A DNA stretch of 64,000 nucleotides from Nocardioides marinus (GCF_013408145.1 NZ_JACBZI010000001.1:558001-622000); one strand, 5' to 3'. Positions 1 through 8,731 are shown, numbered from the stretch's first letter. Translations and numbers: made by a program. The notes: a model not told the origin generated them from the sequence alone.

Positions 1-1
1 C

Positions 2-1063
2 CGCCGCTCCTACCGCGCCCGGGTGGCCCGCTTCCGCGCCAAGCGGTGGCAGGTCGCCCAGTGCGCGGTGGCTGCCGCGGTCGCCTGGCTGGTGGCCCGG
101 CACGCGCTGGGGCACGAGGTGCCGGTCTTCGCGCCGATCGCGGCGGTGCTGGCGCTCGGCACGTCCTACGGGCAGCGGCTGCGACGCGTCGCGGAGATCA
201 CCGTCGGGGTGGCGATCGGGGTCCTGCTGGCCGACCTGCTGGTGGCGCTGCTCGGCACCGGCGCCTGGCAGCTCGGGCTGATCGTCGCGCTGGCGATGAC
301 GGTCGGGATCCTGCTCGACGGCGGGACGATGCTGGTCAACCAGGCGGCGATCCAGTCGATCTTCGTCGTCGCGCTGCTGCCGGGCACCGGTGGCTCGCTG
401 ACCCGGTGGACCGACGCGCTGGTCGGCGGAGCCGTGGCGCTGGTCGCGGCCACGATCGTGCCGGCGGCCGCGCTGCGGCGCCCGCGGGAGCAGGCCTCGG
501 TGGTGCTGCGCAAGCAGGCGCGGCTGCTGCGTGGGGTCGCCCAGGTGCTGCGTGAGGGCGATGCCGACCTCGGGGCCGAGCTGCTGGCCGAGGCCCGGTC
601 CACCGAGCCGCTGATCCGCGAGCTCGAGGACGCCGCGGCCGAGGGGATGGCGGTGGTCACCTCCTCGCCGTTCCGCGTACGCCACAAGCCCACGGTGCGC
701 CGGATGAGCGACCTGGTGGTCCCGCTGGACCGGTCGATGCGCTCGTGCCGGGTGCTGGTGCGCCAGGCCGCGGTCGCGGCGCACCGGCGTCGACCGGTGC
801 CGCCGGCGTACGCCGCGCTGGCCGAGGACCTCGCGTTCGCGGTCGAGGTGATGGTCGCCGAGCTCGCCGAGGAGCGGATGCCGGTCGCTGCGCGACCGGC
901 CCTGCTCACGGTGGGCAAGGGCACCGGGGAGGTGGTCCGCAGCGACGAGATGACCGCCGACATGGTGCTCGGCCTGCTGCGGGCCGTGGTGGCGGACCTG
1001 CTGATGATCACCGGCATGGACGCCATGCAGGCCTCCGACGCGTTGCCGCCGCCGCCGCGCTGA
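2..1063 (+). CDS. FUSC-family membrane protein, 5' partial
   Basis: Integral membrane protein of the FUSC / aromatic-acid-exporter type, probably an efflux component in the cytoplasmic membrane. The frame is open to the left edge of the window; the first start inside it is GTG at 23, but the residues before it (RRSYRAR) look coding, so the true start is probably outside. Counting from that GTG, several hydrophobic segments fill roughly residues 10-150, including GVAIGVLLADLLVALLG, followed by an Arg-rich break and a soluble, mostly helical C-terminal half. This membrane-half plus soluble-half layout is usual for the family. The substrate cannot be told. It converges on the next gene and shares a hairpin with it at the stop codon. 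Confidence 0.8.
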   Translation, partial: RRSYRARVARFRAKRWQVAQCAVAAAVAWLVARHALGHEVPVFAPIAAVLALGTSYGQRLRRVAEITVGVAIGVLLADLLVALLGTGAWQLGLIVALAMTVGILLDGGTMLVNQAAIQSIFVVALLPGTGGSLTRWTDALVGGAVALVAATIVPAAALRRPREQASVVLRKQARLLRGVAQVLREGDADLGAELLAEARSTEPLIRELEDAAAEGMAVVTSSPFRVRHKPTVRRMSDLVVPLDRSMRSCRVLVRQAAVAAHRRRPVPPAYAALAEDLAFAVEVMVAELAEERMPVAARPALLTVGKGTGEVVRSDEMTADMVLGLLRAVVADLLMITGMDAMQASDALPPPPR

Positions 1064-1079
1064 GCGCGGGGCGCTCGGC
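1059..1079. terminator. Hairpin overlapping the stop codon of the FUSC gene
   Basis: GCTGAGCGC and GCGCTCGGC pair over nine positions (one wobble) around a GGG loop. The hairpin includes the TGA of the upstream gene and ends one base before the stop of the converging ligase gene, so it can serve both transcripts. It lacks a T tract, as is common in high-GC actinobacteria. Confidence 0.5.
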
Positions 1080-2207
1080 TCACAGCGAGTCGCGGAGCTC
1101 GCGGACGACGGAGTCGACGACGGCGACGAGGTCACCACCGGTGGTGGCGGCGACCGCCCGCTGGCGCTGGTAGGAGGCGCCGCGCTGGACGATGTCGTGC
1201 ACCGAGGCCAGCTCGTCGGTGCAGCCCAGGCGCTCGGCGACCGGCGCGAGGCGCTCCAGCAGGTCGGCCAGGTCGTCGGTGACCAGGCGCTCGGTGGAGT
1301 CGGCGTCGAGGATGACGATGGCGTCGAGGCCGTAGCGGGCGGCGCGCCACTTGTTCTCCTGCACGTGCCACGGCGGCAGCACCGGCAGCCGCTCACCCCG
1401 GGCGACCCGCTCGTCGAGGTCGACGACCAGGCAGTGGCACAGCGCCGTGAGCGCCGCCAGCTCGGGGATCGTGGAGACGCCGTCGCACACGCGGTTCTCC
1501 AGCGTGCCCAGGTGCGGGGCCGGCCGCAGGTCCCAGCGGATCTCGCCCAGCTCGTCGATGACACCGGTGGTGAGCTGGTCGGTCACGAAGGACTCGTACT
1601 CCGCCCAGGTGTCGAAGCAGAACGGCAGCCCGGCGGTCGGCAGCTGCTGGAACATCAGTGCCCGGTTCGAGGCGTAGCCGGTGTCCAGGCCGGCCCAGAT
1701 CGGCGAGGAGGCCGAGAGTGCCTGCAGGTGGGGGAAGTAGGTCAGCAGCGCGGAGAGCACCGGCATCACCCGGCTGCGCTCGGGCAGACCCACGTGGACG
1801 TGCACGCCCCAGATGAGCATCTGGCGGCCCCACCACTGGGTGCGGTTGATGAGCTCGGCGTACCGATGCCCCTCGGTCAGCTCCTGGGTGGTCCACGACG
1901 CGAAGGGGTGGGTGCCGGCGCCGTAGAGGTCCAGGTCGAGCTCGTCCGCGGCGGGCACCACCACCTCCAGGGTGGAGCGCAGGTCGGTCATCGCCTCGTC
2001 CACCGTGCGGCAGACCCCGCTCACCGCCTCGACGGTGTTGCGCAGCAGCTCCTGGTGGAGCCGGCGCGGGTCGGTCATCCGCGGGTGGGCGGCGGAGAAG
2101 AGCCGCGCCGCGTCGTTGCGCAGGTCGCGGGTGTGCCGGTCCACGAGGGCCAGTTCCCACTCCACCCCGAGCGTGGGCTCGGGCGAGCCACGGAAGTCGA
2201 TCCGCAC
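1080..2207 (-). CDS. GCS2-family glutamate-cysteine ligase-like enzyme (YbdK type)
   Basis: Carboxylate-amine ligase of the GCS2 superfamily, 375 residues, the usual length for YbdK-type proteins. These enzymes form an amide bond between the gamma-carboxyl of glutamate and an amine with ATP hydrolysis; E. coli YbdK has weak glutamate-cysteine ligase activity. Visible family marks are the N-terminal LGVEWELALVD strand, the GTHPF motif, the WWGRQMLIWGVHVHVGLP core with its histidines, and ENRVCDG near residue 240. Whether this copy makes gamma-glutamylcysteine or another conjugate cannot be decided from sequence. The start is GTG; no good Shine-Dalgarno is present. It converges with the FUSC gene and diverges from the ThrE-type exporter. 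Confidence 0.85.
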   Translation of the reverse strand: MRIDFRGSPEPTLGVEWELALVDRHTRDLRNDAARLFSAAHPRMTDPRRLHQELLRNTVEAVSGVCRTVDEAMTDLRSTLEVVVPAADELDLDLYGAGTHPFASWTTQELTEGHRYAELINRTQWWGRQMLIWGVHVHVGLPERSRVMPVLSALLTYFPHLQALSASSPIWAGLDTGYASNRALMFQQLPTAGLPFCFDTWAEYESFVTDQLTTGVIDELGEIRWDLRPAPHLGTLENRVCDGVSTIPELAALTALCHCLVVDLDERVARGERLPVLPPWHVQENKWRAARYGLDAIVILDADSTERLVTDDLADLLERLAPVAERLGCTDELASVHDIVQRGASYQRQRAVAATTGGDLVAVVDSVVRELRDSL

Positions 2208-2326
2208 GTCGCACAGCGTTCCACACCGTCGGCCCCTCCCGGGCCCTCCCCGGGGTGTCGAGACTCACGTCCCGGGGCCCGGGTGCGGGCTTGGGTCGCC
2301 GGCGTGGCTCCTGTCACGATCCGGTC

Positions 2327-3697
2327 ATGGTGGACGCGCGCGAGGTGAACCTGGGGTTGGACCTGTGCCTGCGCGTCGGCGAGCTGCTGCTCTCCAGCGG
2401 GGCGGGCGCGGCCGACGTGACGGCCACGATGCAGTCGCTGTCCTACGCCCTCGGTCTGCGCGAGGCCTCGGTCGACATCACCTTCACCTCGTTGGCGATG
2501 ACCTACCAGGACACCCCCGACGACATCCCGATCGTCTCGACGCGCCAGGTCAAGCAGCGCGCCATCGACTACGAGCACCTCACCCGCGTCGACCACCTCG
2601 TCCGCGACGTCCTGCGCGGCGACCTGGACCTGCGCGGCGCACGCACCGAGCTGGGCCGGATCACCTCGACCGGCCACCCGCGCGCCCGCTGGGCGGTCAC
2701 GCTCGGGTGGGGCGTGATGTGCGCCGGCGTCGGTGTGCAGCTGGGCGGTGACTGGGCCGTGATCGGGCTGGCGCTCGTCGCGGCGATCACCATCGACCGC
2801 ATCCAGCTGCGGATGGCCCGTCGCCGGATGCCGAGCTTCTACCAGCAGGTCGTCGGCGGAGGGGTGGCGACACTGATCGCGCTGGGCGTGAGCGCTACCC
2901 CGATCAGCATCAACGTCTCCCAGGTCGTGACCGCCAACATCATCATGCTGCTGGCCGGCATCGGCTTCATGGGTGCGCTGCAGGACGCCCTCACCGGCTT
3001 CTACGTGACCGCCACCGCGCGGCTCACCGAGGCCTTCCTCGCCACCGCCGGCATCATCGCCGGCGTCTCGGGCGGGCTCTCGATCGGTGCCGTGCTGGGC
3101 CTGGAGATCCCGCGGCTGCAGCCGGGGGAGTACTCCCTGCAGACCGTCGGCATGCTCGCCCTGGGCTCGGCACTGGCTGCGGCGGCGTTCGCCTACTCCT
3201 GCTACGCCCCCAAGCGGATCCTGCTGCCCATCGCCCTGGTCGCCGGCACGGCGATCAGCATCTCCGGCACCCTGCAGAACGCCGGCATCGGCCGGGCGTG
3301 GGGCGTGGCCATCGCCGCGCTCTTCGTCGGTCTGGTCAGCTTCTCGGTCTCCGGCTGGATGCGGGTCCCGCCCCTGGTCGTGGTGGTGTCCGCGGTGGTG
3401 CCGATGCTGCCCGGCCTGTCGATCTACCGCGGTCTCACGCTCCTGGGGGAGGGCGGCTCCTCGATCCCCGAGGGGCTGCTGGCGATGACGGCGGCGATCT
3501 CGGTCGCGATCGCGCTGTCCTCCGGCGTGATCCTCGGTGAGTACGTCGCCCAGCCGCTCAAGCGCGAGGCGCAACGGCTCGAGACCCGGCTCACCGGCCC
3601 GCGGCTGGTCGGCCCCGTGGACCACGTGGTGCGCCGCGACCGCTGGCGCCGCCGTCGTACCGCGCCGGACGGGTCACAGACCGACGAGGTCGCCTAG
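2327..3697 (+). CDS. ThrE-type threonine/serine exporter
   Basis: Membrane exporter of the ThrE family (DUF1212 N-terminal half, DUF3815-type C-terminal half), which in Corynebacterium glutamicum exports threonine and serine using the proton gradient. The 456-residue protein has a soluble N-terminal part (to about residue 120, with the SVDITFTSLAMTY segment) and then about ten hydrophobic segments through residue 425, ending in a basic Arg-rich tail. I chose ATG 2327 because a CACGAT hexamer lies exactly six bases before it, the leaderless spacing seen across this window; an in-frame start at 2255 would add 24 unlikely residues. Its 3' end overlaps the converging DUF402 gene by 24 bases. Confidence 0.88.
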   Translation: MVDAREVNLGLDLCLRVGELLLSSGAGAADVTATMQSLSYALGLREASVDITFTSLAMTYQDTPDDIPIVSTRQVKQRAIDYEHLTRVDHLVRDVLRGDLDLRGARTELGRITSTGHPRARWAVTLGWGVMCAGVGVQLGGDWAVIGLALVAAITIDRIQLRMARRRMPSFYQQVVGGGVATLIALGVSATPISINVSQVVTANIIMLLAGIGFMGALQDALTGFYVTATARLTEAFLATAGIIAGVSGGLSIGAVLGLEIPRLQPGEYSLQTVGMLALGSALAAAAFAYSCYAPKRILLPIALVAGTAISISGTLQNAGIGRAWGVAIAALFVGLVSFSVSGWMRVPPLVVVVSAVVPMLPGLSIYRGLTLLGEGGSSIPEGLLAMTAAISVAIALSSGVILGEYVAQPLKREAQRLETRLTGPRLVGPVDHVVRRDRWRRRRTAPDGSQTDEVA

Positions 3698-4192
3698 CCG
3701 GCCGAGCCACGCGGCGCTGCGCCCGTCGAAGGCCCCGGTGCCGGCCGTCGCATCTGCCCACACCTCGTGACGGGCCGCGTCCGCGGCCGCGACCACCTCG
3801 GCGGGGTAGCCGTAGCGCACCCGGTGCTCCTCGAACTCGTCCTCGTCGTCGACGAACCACTCGCCGCTCTCCCGGCGGATCACGTCGAGATCCAGGTCGA
3901 CCGCCCGCACCACCGGGCCGTCGAGGACGGCCGGGGTGGCCATGTCGACGTAGGCCGTGCACCAGATGCCGGGGGCGTGGAACGTCGCCGCCCACCACCG
4001 CTCGCGCGGGAAGAGCGTCACGGTGTCGACCTCGGAGACGAACTCCAGGCCGGGGCGGTGGTGCCGCACGCCGGCCGGGGTGCCGACCCACAGGCCCAGG
4101 TCGTCGGTGCCGAGCCAGACCCCGTCGTACTCCCAGTGCGGGCGGTCGCCCCACTTGGTCATCGCCACGTGCAGCGGATCCCCGACCTCCAT
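3674..4192 (-). CDS. DUF402 family protein
   Basis: DUF402 protein of 172 residues. The family is a compact beta-barrel fold; some members hydrolyse nucleoside di- or triphosphates or act on tRNA. The sequence shows the expected features: WEYDGVWLGTDDLGLWVG, FPRERWWAATFH, YVDMATPA, and the acidic DLDLDVIRR / DDEDEFEEH segment that contributes metal ligands in characterised relatives. I placed the start at the ATG before EVGDPLHV because the 25 residues upstream come from the terminator region of the neighbouring gene. The substrate of this copy is unknown. It overlaps the exporter gene tail to tail. Confidence 0.8.
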   Translation of the reverse strand: MEVGDPLHVAMTKWGDRPHWEYDGVWLGTDDLGLWVGTPAGVRHHRPGLEFVSEVDTVTLFPRERWWAATFHAPGIWCTAYVDMATPAVLDGPVVRAVDLDLDVIRRESGEWFVDDEDEFEEHRVRYGYPAEVVAAADAARHEVWADATAGTGAFDGRSAAWLGRLGDLVGL

Positions 4193-4205
4193 GCCCCCAG
4201 CAAAC

Positions 4206-4247
4206 GCCGAACCGGCGCATCCTTCCGGAAGGACGCGCCGGTTCGGC
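4206..4247 (-). terminator. Long nested hairpin after the SDR gene
   Basis: Perfect 13-bp outer arms (GCCGAACCGGCGC and its complement) enclose a second perfect palindrome, TCCTTCCGGAAGGA. It lies between the stop of the SDR gene (4285) and the start of the DUF402 gene, both on the minus strand, so it most likely ends the SDR/monooxygenase transcript. Its outer arm nearly matches the palindromes at 18781-18856. Confidence 0.7.
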
Positions 4248-4284
4248 ACGGAGAACGGTGGCTGCAAGGAGCCTCGAGACCCGC

Positions 4285-5127
4285 TCAGACGACCTGGGTC
4301 TTGGGGGGCAGGACCTTCTTGGAGACCTTGGCGACGACGTCCTGGTAGCGCGAGCCGGAGAGCTTGGCGAACCAGTGCAGCGCGTGGGCGTCCATGCCGA
4401 CCAGGACGCGGGCCTGGTCCTTCTCGATGCCGCGGACGATGATCTCGGCCGCCTTCTCCGGGGTCATCTTGGCCAGCTTCTCGTCGAAGAGCTTGGCGGT
4501 CTTGGCCTTGTCCTCCTTGGCCGAGACGCGGGAGTTCCGGGCGATGGCGGTCTTGATGCCGCCGGGGTGCACGACGGTCACGCCGACGGGGTGGCCGGCG
4601 ATCAGCATCTCCTCGCGCAGCGCCTCAGACATGCCGCGCACGGCGTACTTGGTGGCGTTGTAGATCGACTGGCCGGGCATCGAGACCAGGCCGAAGAGCG
4701 AGGAGAGGTTGACCACGTGGCCCTCGCCGGAGGCGATGAGGTGGGGAAGGAACGCCTTGGTGCCGTGCAGGACGCCGTCGAGGTTGATGCCGAGGATCCA
4801 CTCGATGTCGTCCCAGTCCAGGTCGACGAGGTCGCCGGCCAGCGCGACGCCGGCGTTGTTGACGACCACGTTGACCCGGCCGAACTGCGCCACGACGGCC
4901 TCGGCGTAGGCCTCGAAGGCCGCGCGGTCGGCGACGTCGAGCCGGTCCGAGCGGACCTCCCGGGCGCCGGCGCCCTTGACGAGGTCGACGGTCTCGGCCA
5001 GGCCGGCCTCGTCGACGTCGGAGAGCGCGAGCAGGGAGCCCTTGCGGGCGAGGTTCAGGGCGAGGGCGCGGCCGATGCCGGAGCCGGCCCCGGTGATGAC
5101 GACGACCTTGTCGGACAGGTTCTTCAT
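4285..5127 (-). CDS. Short-chain dehydrogenase/reductase (SDR)
   Basis: Classical SDR, 280 residues, NAD(P)-dependent alcohol/ketone oxidoreductase. Visible: TGAGSGIGRA cofactor loop near residue 12, NNAGVA near residue 90, catalytic Ser in NLSSLFG, and YNATK (Tyr-x-x-x-Lys) around residue 155. The C-terminal extension of about 40 residues is longer than in minimal SDRs. Its ATG overlaps the stop of the monooxygenase gene as ATGA, so the two are translationally coupled and probably act on the same substrate: an SDR can supply the ketone for, or process products of, a Baeyer-Villiger enzyme. Substrate unknown. Confidence 0.9.
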   Translation of the reverse strand: MKNLSDKVVVITGAGSGIGRALALNLARKGSLLALSDVDEAGLAETVDLVKGAGAREVRSDRLDVADRAAFEAYAEAVVAQFGRVNVVVNNAGVALAGDLVDLDWDDIEWILGINLDGVLHGTKAFLPHLIASGEGHVVNLSSLFGLVSMPGQSIYNATKYAVRGMSEALREEMLIAGHPVGVTVVHPGGIKTAIARNSRVSAKEDKAKTAKLFDEKLAKMTPEKAAEIIVRGIEKDQARVLVGMDAHALHWFAKLSGSRYQDVVAKVSKKVLPPKTQVV

Positions 5128-6650
5128 GCGTGCGCAGCCTCTCGGGAGGGGGTGGTCTCGTCCGCGGCGGTCTCGCCGGTGACGGTGTAGGCGGACAGGT
5201 CGAAGCGCGACAGCAGCCGCCGGAAGGTGAAGGTGGCGTGCGGCCACAGGGTGGTGTTGCGGCCCTCGGCGTCGAGGTACCACGACGCGCAGCCGCCGGT
5301 GGTCCACACCGTGCGCTTCATCCGCTTCTGCAGGCCGGCGTTGAAGTCGGCCGTCGGGGCCTCCTTGACCTCGACGGTGGCCAGCCGGTTGGTGCGCATC
5401 TGGCGGATCGCGTCACGGATGTAGGCGACCTGGGACTCGATGATGAAGACCATCGAGGAGTGGCCGAGCCCGGTGTTGGGGCCGACCATCATGAACAGGT
5501 TGGGGAACTCCGGGATCGTCGTGCCCTTGTACGCCGACATGCCGTGCTCGGCGAACCGCTCGGCCAGCGTGCGACCGGTGCGGCCGGTGATGGCGTGCGC
5601 GATCGGGATGTCGGTGGTGTGGAAGCCGGTGGCCACGACCAGCGCGTCGATCTCGCGCTCGGTGCCGTCGGCGGTGACGATCCCGCTGCCGGTGATCTTG
5701 GCGATCGGGTCGGTCACCAGCTCGACGTTGTCGGAGGCGACGGCGGGGTAGTAGGCGTTGGAGATCAGGATCCGCTTGCAGCCGATCTCGAAGGTCGGCG
5801 TGAGCTTCTCGCGCAGCACCGGGTCCTTCACGTGCTTCTTGAGGTTGTCCAGCGCCATCTTCTTGGCCGGCGCGGCGATCTTCGGCTGGAGGGTGAAGGC
5901 GGGGACGTAGGTCTCGCGGCCCCAGTAGATCGCGGTGCGGTAGAGCTTCTGCAGGCCCGGGACGTACCGCAGCGCGGCCTTCTCCAGCGCGGAGTAGCGA
6001 CGGTCGTGGCGGGGCAGCACGTAGGGGGCGGTGCGCTGGTAGAGGTCGACGTGGCCGGCGACCTTCTGCAGCTCGGGCACGAGCTGGATCGCGCTGGCAC
6101 CGGTGCCGATGACGGCCACCCGCTTGCCGGTCAGGTCGACGTCGTGGTCCCACTGCGCGGAGTGGAAGACGTCGCCCTGGAAGGTCTCGATGCCCTCGAT
6201 CTCGGGCAGCTTGGGCTCGGAGAGCCCGCCGGCGCCCGACAGCAGCGTGCGGGCGGCGTACGTCGCGGGGCCGGTGGGACCGGTGACCTCGACCAGCCAC
6301 CGCTGCTGGTCGTCGTCCCAGCGGGCCGACTCGACCCGGGTGTCGAAGACGAAGCGGTCCAGCACGCCGGCCTCGCGGGCCACGCGCTGGAGGTAGGCGT
6401 GGATCTCCGGCTGGGGTGAGAAGGACATCGACCAGTCGGGGTTGGGGGCGAAGGAGAAGGAGTAGAGCTGGCTCGGGACGTCGCAGGCGGCGCCGGGGTA
6501 GGTGTTGTCGCGCCAGGTGCCGCCGACGTCGGAGCCCTTCTCGATGACGACGAGGTCGCGCTCGCCGTCCTCGTCGAGCTTGATGGCAGCAGCGAGGCCG
6601 GCGAAGCCGGAACCGATGACCAGGTGGTCGACGGGGAGGGGAGTGCTCAT
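5124..6650 (-). CDS. Flavin-dependent Baeyer-Villiger-type monooxygenase
   Basis: FAD- and NADPH-dependent monooxygenase of the EthA/Baeyer-Villiger group, 508 residues. The FAD Rossmann motif GSGFAG is at residues 13-18, a GTWRDNTYPGAACDVPS segment follows, the Baeyer-Villiger fingerprint FQGDVFHSAQWD sits near residue 156, and the NADPH motif GTGASA follows near 180. Such enzymes insert oxygen next to a ketone to give an ester or lactone, or oxidise sulfur. The gene looks leaderless: TTGACA (minus strand, 6682-6687), an 18-bp spacer, TACCGT (6658-6663) and seven bases to the ATG. The promoter lies under a palindrome shared with the divergent TetR gene. The arrangement resembles ethA/ethR in mycobacteria. 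Confidence 0.9.
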   Translation of the reverse strand: MSTPLPVDHLVIGSGFAGLAAAIKLDEDGERDLVVIEKGSDVGGTWRDNTYPGAACDVPSQLYSFSFAPNPDWSMSFSPQPEIHAYLQRVAREAGVLDRFVFDTRVESARWDDDQQRWLVEVTGPTGPATYAARTLLSGAGGLSEPKLPEIEGIETFQGDVFHSAQWDHDVDLTGKRVAVIGTGASAIQLVPELQKVAGHVDLYQRTAPYVLPRHDRRYSALEKAALRYVPGLQKLYRTAIYWGRETYVPAFTLQPKIAAPAKKMALDNLKKHVKDPVLREKLTPTFEIGCKRILISNAYYPAVASDNVELVTDPIAKITGSGIVTADGTEREIDALVVATGFHTTDIPIAHAITGRTGRTLAERFAEHGMSAYKGTTIPEFPNLFMMVGPNTGLGHSSMVFIIESQVAYIRDAIRQMRTNRLATVEVKEAPTADFNAGLQKRMKRTVWTTGGCASWYLDAEGRNTTLWPHATFTFRRLLSRFDLSAYTVTGETAADETTPSREAAHA

Positions 6651-6657
6651 GTGCAGG

Positions 6658-6693
6658 ACGGTACTGGCGTTATTGAAAAAGTGTCAATAGACT
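6658..6693. promoter_or_regulatory. Overlapping divergent leaderless promoters
   Basis: On the minus strand TTGACA (6682-6687) and TACCGT (6658-6663), 18 bp apart, drive the monooxygenase. On the plus strand TAGACT (6688-6693) stands seven bases before GTG 6701 of the TetR gene. The -35 of one promoter and the -10 of the other fall on the same palindrome. Confidence 0.6.
6671..6689. promoter_or_regulatory. Putative TetR operator
   Basis: Perfect inverted repeat TATTGA-N7-TCAATA in an AT-rich pocket between the divergent monooxygenase and TetR genes. It covers the minus-strand -35 and the edge of the plus-strand -10, so a bound repressor would block both. The regulator is inferred from position. 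Confidence 0.65.
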
Positions 6694-6700
6694 GGTGGAC

Positions 6701-7309
6701 GTGACCACCCGCACAGCCACCTCCCGCACCCGGTTGAGCAAGGAGGAGCGCCGCTCCCAGCTGCTCGACCTCGGCGTGCGGCTGCTCTCGACCCGCTCTC
6801 TCGACGAGCTGAGCATCGACCTGCTGGCCGAGGAGGCCGGGATCTCGCGCGGGCTGCTCTACCACTACTTCGGCAACAAGCACGACTTCCACGAAGCGGT
6901 CGTGCGCCGTGCCGCCGACGACCTGATCGCCCAGACGGCGCCGCCGGTCGAGGGCGAGCCGCTGCACCGGCTGCTGGTCTCGATGACGGCCTACCTCGAC
7001 TACGTCGACGCCAACGAGCCGGGCTACCGCTCGCTGGTCAAGGCGGCCTCCGGCGGCAACGACACGCTGCGCGAGATCTACGACGAGGCCCGCGCCGCAC
7101 TGACCGACCGGATCTTCCGCGAGGACGCCCAGGGCACCCTGATCTCCGAGACGCCGCACACCCGCCTGCTCGTGCGCGGCTGGGCGGCGATGGCCGAGGA
7201 GCTGGTGCTGGGCTGGAAGGCCGACCCGCAGGGCGTCACCCGCGACGAGGTGCTGGAGATGCTGGTGGTCTCGTTGCCGGCGCTGGTGGCGGCGCTGCCC
7301 TCGGACTGA
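6701..7309 (+). CDS. TetR-family transcriptional regulator
   Basis: TetR repressor of 202 residues. The helix-turn-helix lies near residues 37-67 (SIDLLAEEAGISRGLLYHYF, then GNKHDF), with the typical YHYFGNK recognition segment; the rest is the all-helical ligand and dimer domain. Two starts are possible: GTG 6695 and GTG 6701. I prefer 6701 because TAGACT is exactly seven bases upstream, matching the leaderless pattern. It is divergent from the monooxygenase/SDR operon with a shared palindrome, so it most likely represses that operon and itself. The ligand is unknown; a ketone or lactone linked to the pathway would fit. Confidence 0.88.
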   Translation: MTTRTATSRTRLSKEERRSQLLDLGVRLLSTRSLDELSIDLLAEEAGISRGLLYHYFGNKHDFHEAVVRRAADDLIAQTAPPVEGEPLHRLLVSMTAYLDYVDANEPGYRSLVKAASGGNDTLREIYDEARAALTDRIFREDAQGTLISETPHTRLLVRGWAAMAEELVLGWKADPQGVTRDEVLEMLVVSLPALVAALPSD

Positions 7310-7341
7310 CCTGCCGAGCGAGCGCCGACGACGACGTACGA

Positions 7342-7380
7342 CGCGGGGGCGCCGCCCGGTGACCGGACGACGCCCCCGCG
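7342..7380. terminator. Bidirectional terminator between tetR and rocD
   Basis: Ten-base perfect arms CGCGGGGGCG / CGCCCCCGCG around a loop that holds a smaller CCGGT/ACCGG stem. It lies between two converging genes and can end both transcripts. Confidence 0.65.
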
Positions 7381-7395
7381 CGCGAGGAGCAGGGC

Positions 7396-8631
7396 TCAGC
7401 CGCGGACGACCTCCGCGAGCTGGTCCAGGCCCCAGGCGAGGTCGTCTGCCCCGATGACCAGCGGCGGCGCCAGCCGGATCGTCGAGCCGTGGGTGTCCTT
7501 GGCCAGCACGCCGCGGGCCATCAGCGCCTCGCAGACCTCCCGGCCGGTGCCGACGGCGGGGTCGATGTCGACGCCGGCCCACAGGCCGCGGACGCGGACG
7601 GCGAGCACGCCGTGGCCGACGAGGGCCTCGAGCCGCTCGCGCAGCAGGGCGCCGAGCTCGGTGGCACGTGCCTGGTGCTCGCCGGTGGCGAGCATGGTGA
7701 CCACCTCGTGGCCGACCGCGCAGGCCAGCGCGTTGCCGCCGAAGGTCGAGCCGTGCTGTCCGGGGCGCAGCACGCCGAGCACGTCGCGGTCGGCGACGAC
7801 CGCCGAGACCGGGACGATGCCGGCGCCCAGGGCCTTGCCCAGGACGTAGAGGTCGGGAACGACGTCCTCGTGGTCGCTGGCGAAGGTCTTGCCGGTGCGG
7901 CCCAGGCCGGCCTGGATCTCGTCGGCGGCCATCAGGACGTTCTCGCGGGCGGTGAGCTCGCGCAGGCCCTTCCAGAAGCCGTCGGGCGGCAGCACGACGC
8001 CGCCCTCGCCCTGGATCGGCTCCATCAGGACGCCGACGGTGTTCTCGTCGATGGCGGCCTCGACCGCGGCGAGGTCGCCGTAGGGGACCATCGTGAAGCC
8101 GGGCGCGAAGGGGCCGAAGCCGTCGCGGGCGTCGGGGTCGTCGGAGAAGCCGACGATGGTGGTGGTGCGGCCGTGGAAGTTGCCGGAGGCGACGATGATG
8201 TTGGCCTGGCCGGGCGTGACGCCCTTGACCTCGTAGCCCCACTTGCGCATGACCTTGATGGCGGTCTCGACGGCCTCGGCGCCGGTGTTCATCGGCAGCA
8301 CGAGCTCCTTGCCGCACAGGTCGCCCAGCGCGGCGCAGAAGTCGGCGAACTGGTCGTGCACGAACGCCCGGCTGGTCAGCGTCAGCTTGTCGAGCTGCTC
8401 GTGGGCGACGCGCAGCAGGCCGGGGTGGCCGTGGCCGAAGTTCAGTGCGGAGTAGCCGGCCAGCAGGTCGAGGTAGCGGGTGCCGTCGACGTCGGTCATC
8501 CAGGCGCCCTCGGCGTGCTCGATCACCACCGGCAGCGGCTTGTAGTTGTGGGCCGTGCGGGCCTCCGCGCGCTGGAACAGCTCGGCGGACCGGGGCGCAG
8601 TGCCCGTCGCGGTCCCTGCGGTGGTGGTCAT
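7396..8631 (-). CDS. rocD: Ornithine aminotransferase
   Basis: PLP-dependent class III aminotransferase, 411 residues, best matching ornithine-oxo-acid transaminase, which converts ornithine and 2-oxoglutarate to glutamate semialdehyde and glutamate in arginine/ornithine catabolism. Visible: LLAGYSALNFGHGHP, MNTGAEAVETAIK, the MEPIQGEGG and ADEIQAGLGRTG segments, and the PLP lysine in LYVLGKALGAG near residue 263. STFGGNALACAVG is also typical of OAT. The start has a strong Shine-Dalgarno (GAGGAGG, five bases before the ATG), unlike many neighbours. An inverted repeat TTCGTC-N5-GACGAA about 85 bases upstream may be a regulatory site. Confidence 0.9.
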   Translation of the reverse strand: MTTTAGTATGTAPRSAELFQRAEARTAHNYKPLPVVIEHAEGAWMTDVDGTRYLDLLAGYSALNFGHGHPGLLRVAHEQLDKLTLTSRAFVHDQFADFCAALGDLCGKELVLPMNTGAEAVETAIKVMRKWGYEVKGVTPGQANIIVASGNFHGRTTTIVGFSDDPDARDGFGPFAPGFTMVPYGDLAAVEAAIDENTVGVLMEPIQGEGGVVLPPDGFWKGLRELTARENVLMAADEIQAGLGRTGKTFASDHEDVVPDLYVLGKALGAGIVPVSAVVADRDVLGVLRPGQHGSTFGGNALACAVGHEVVTMLATGEHQARATELGALLRERLEALVGHGVLAVRVRGLWAGVDIDPAVGTGREVCEALMARGVLAKDTHGSTIRLAPPLVIGADDLAWGLDQLAEVVRG

Positions 8632-8714
8632 GCGCGCCTCCTCGGCTCGGTGCTGGTCTGGTCTGCGGACCCCACCAGAGCAGAGTCGGGCCCGGAAACC
8701 AAGGTTGACACCAG

Positions 8715-8731
8715 TTCGTCCGGTCGACGAA
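8715..8731. promoter_or_regulatory. Inverted repeat upstream of rocD
   Basis: TTCGTC-CGGTC-GACGAA, a perfect 6-bp dyad 84 bases upstream of the rocD start. The position suits an activator or repressor of amino-acid catabolism. No regulator is encoded nearby, so the role is only a suggestion. Confidence 0.3.

Noticed and set aside
2255..2326. Longer start for the ThrE-type exporter at 2255.
   Set aside because: It would run through the divergent promoter region and adds Gly/Arg-rich residues; ATG 2327 has the expected hexamer at six bases.
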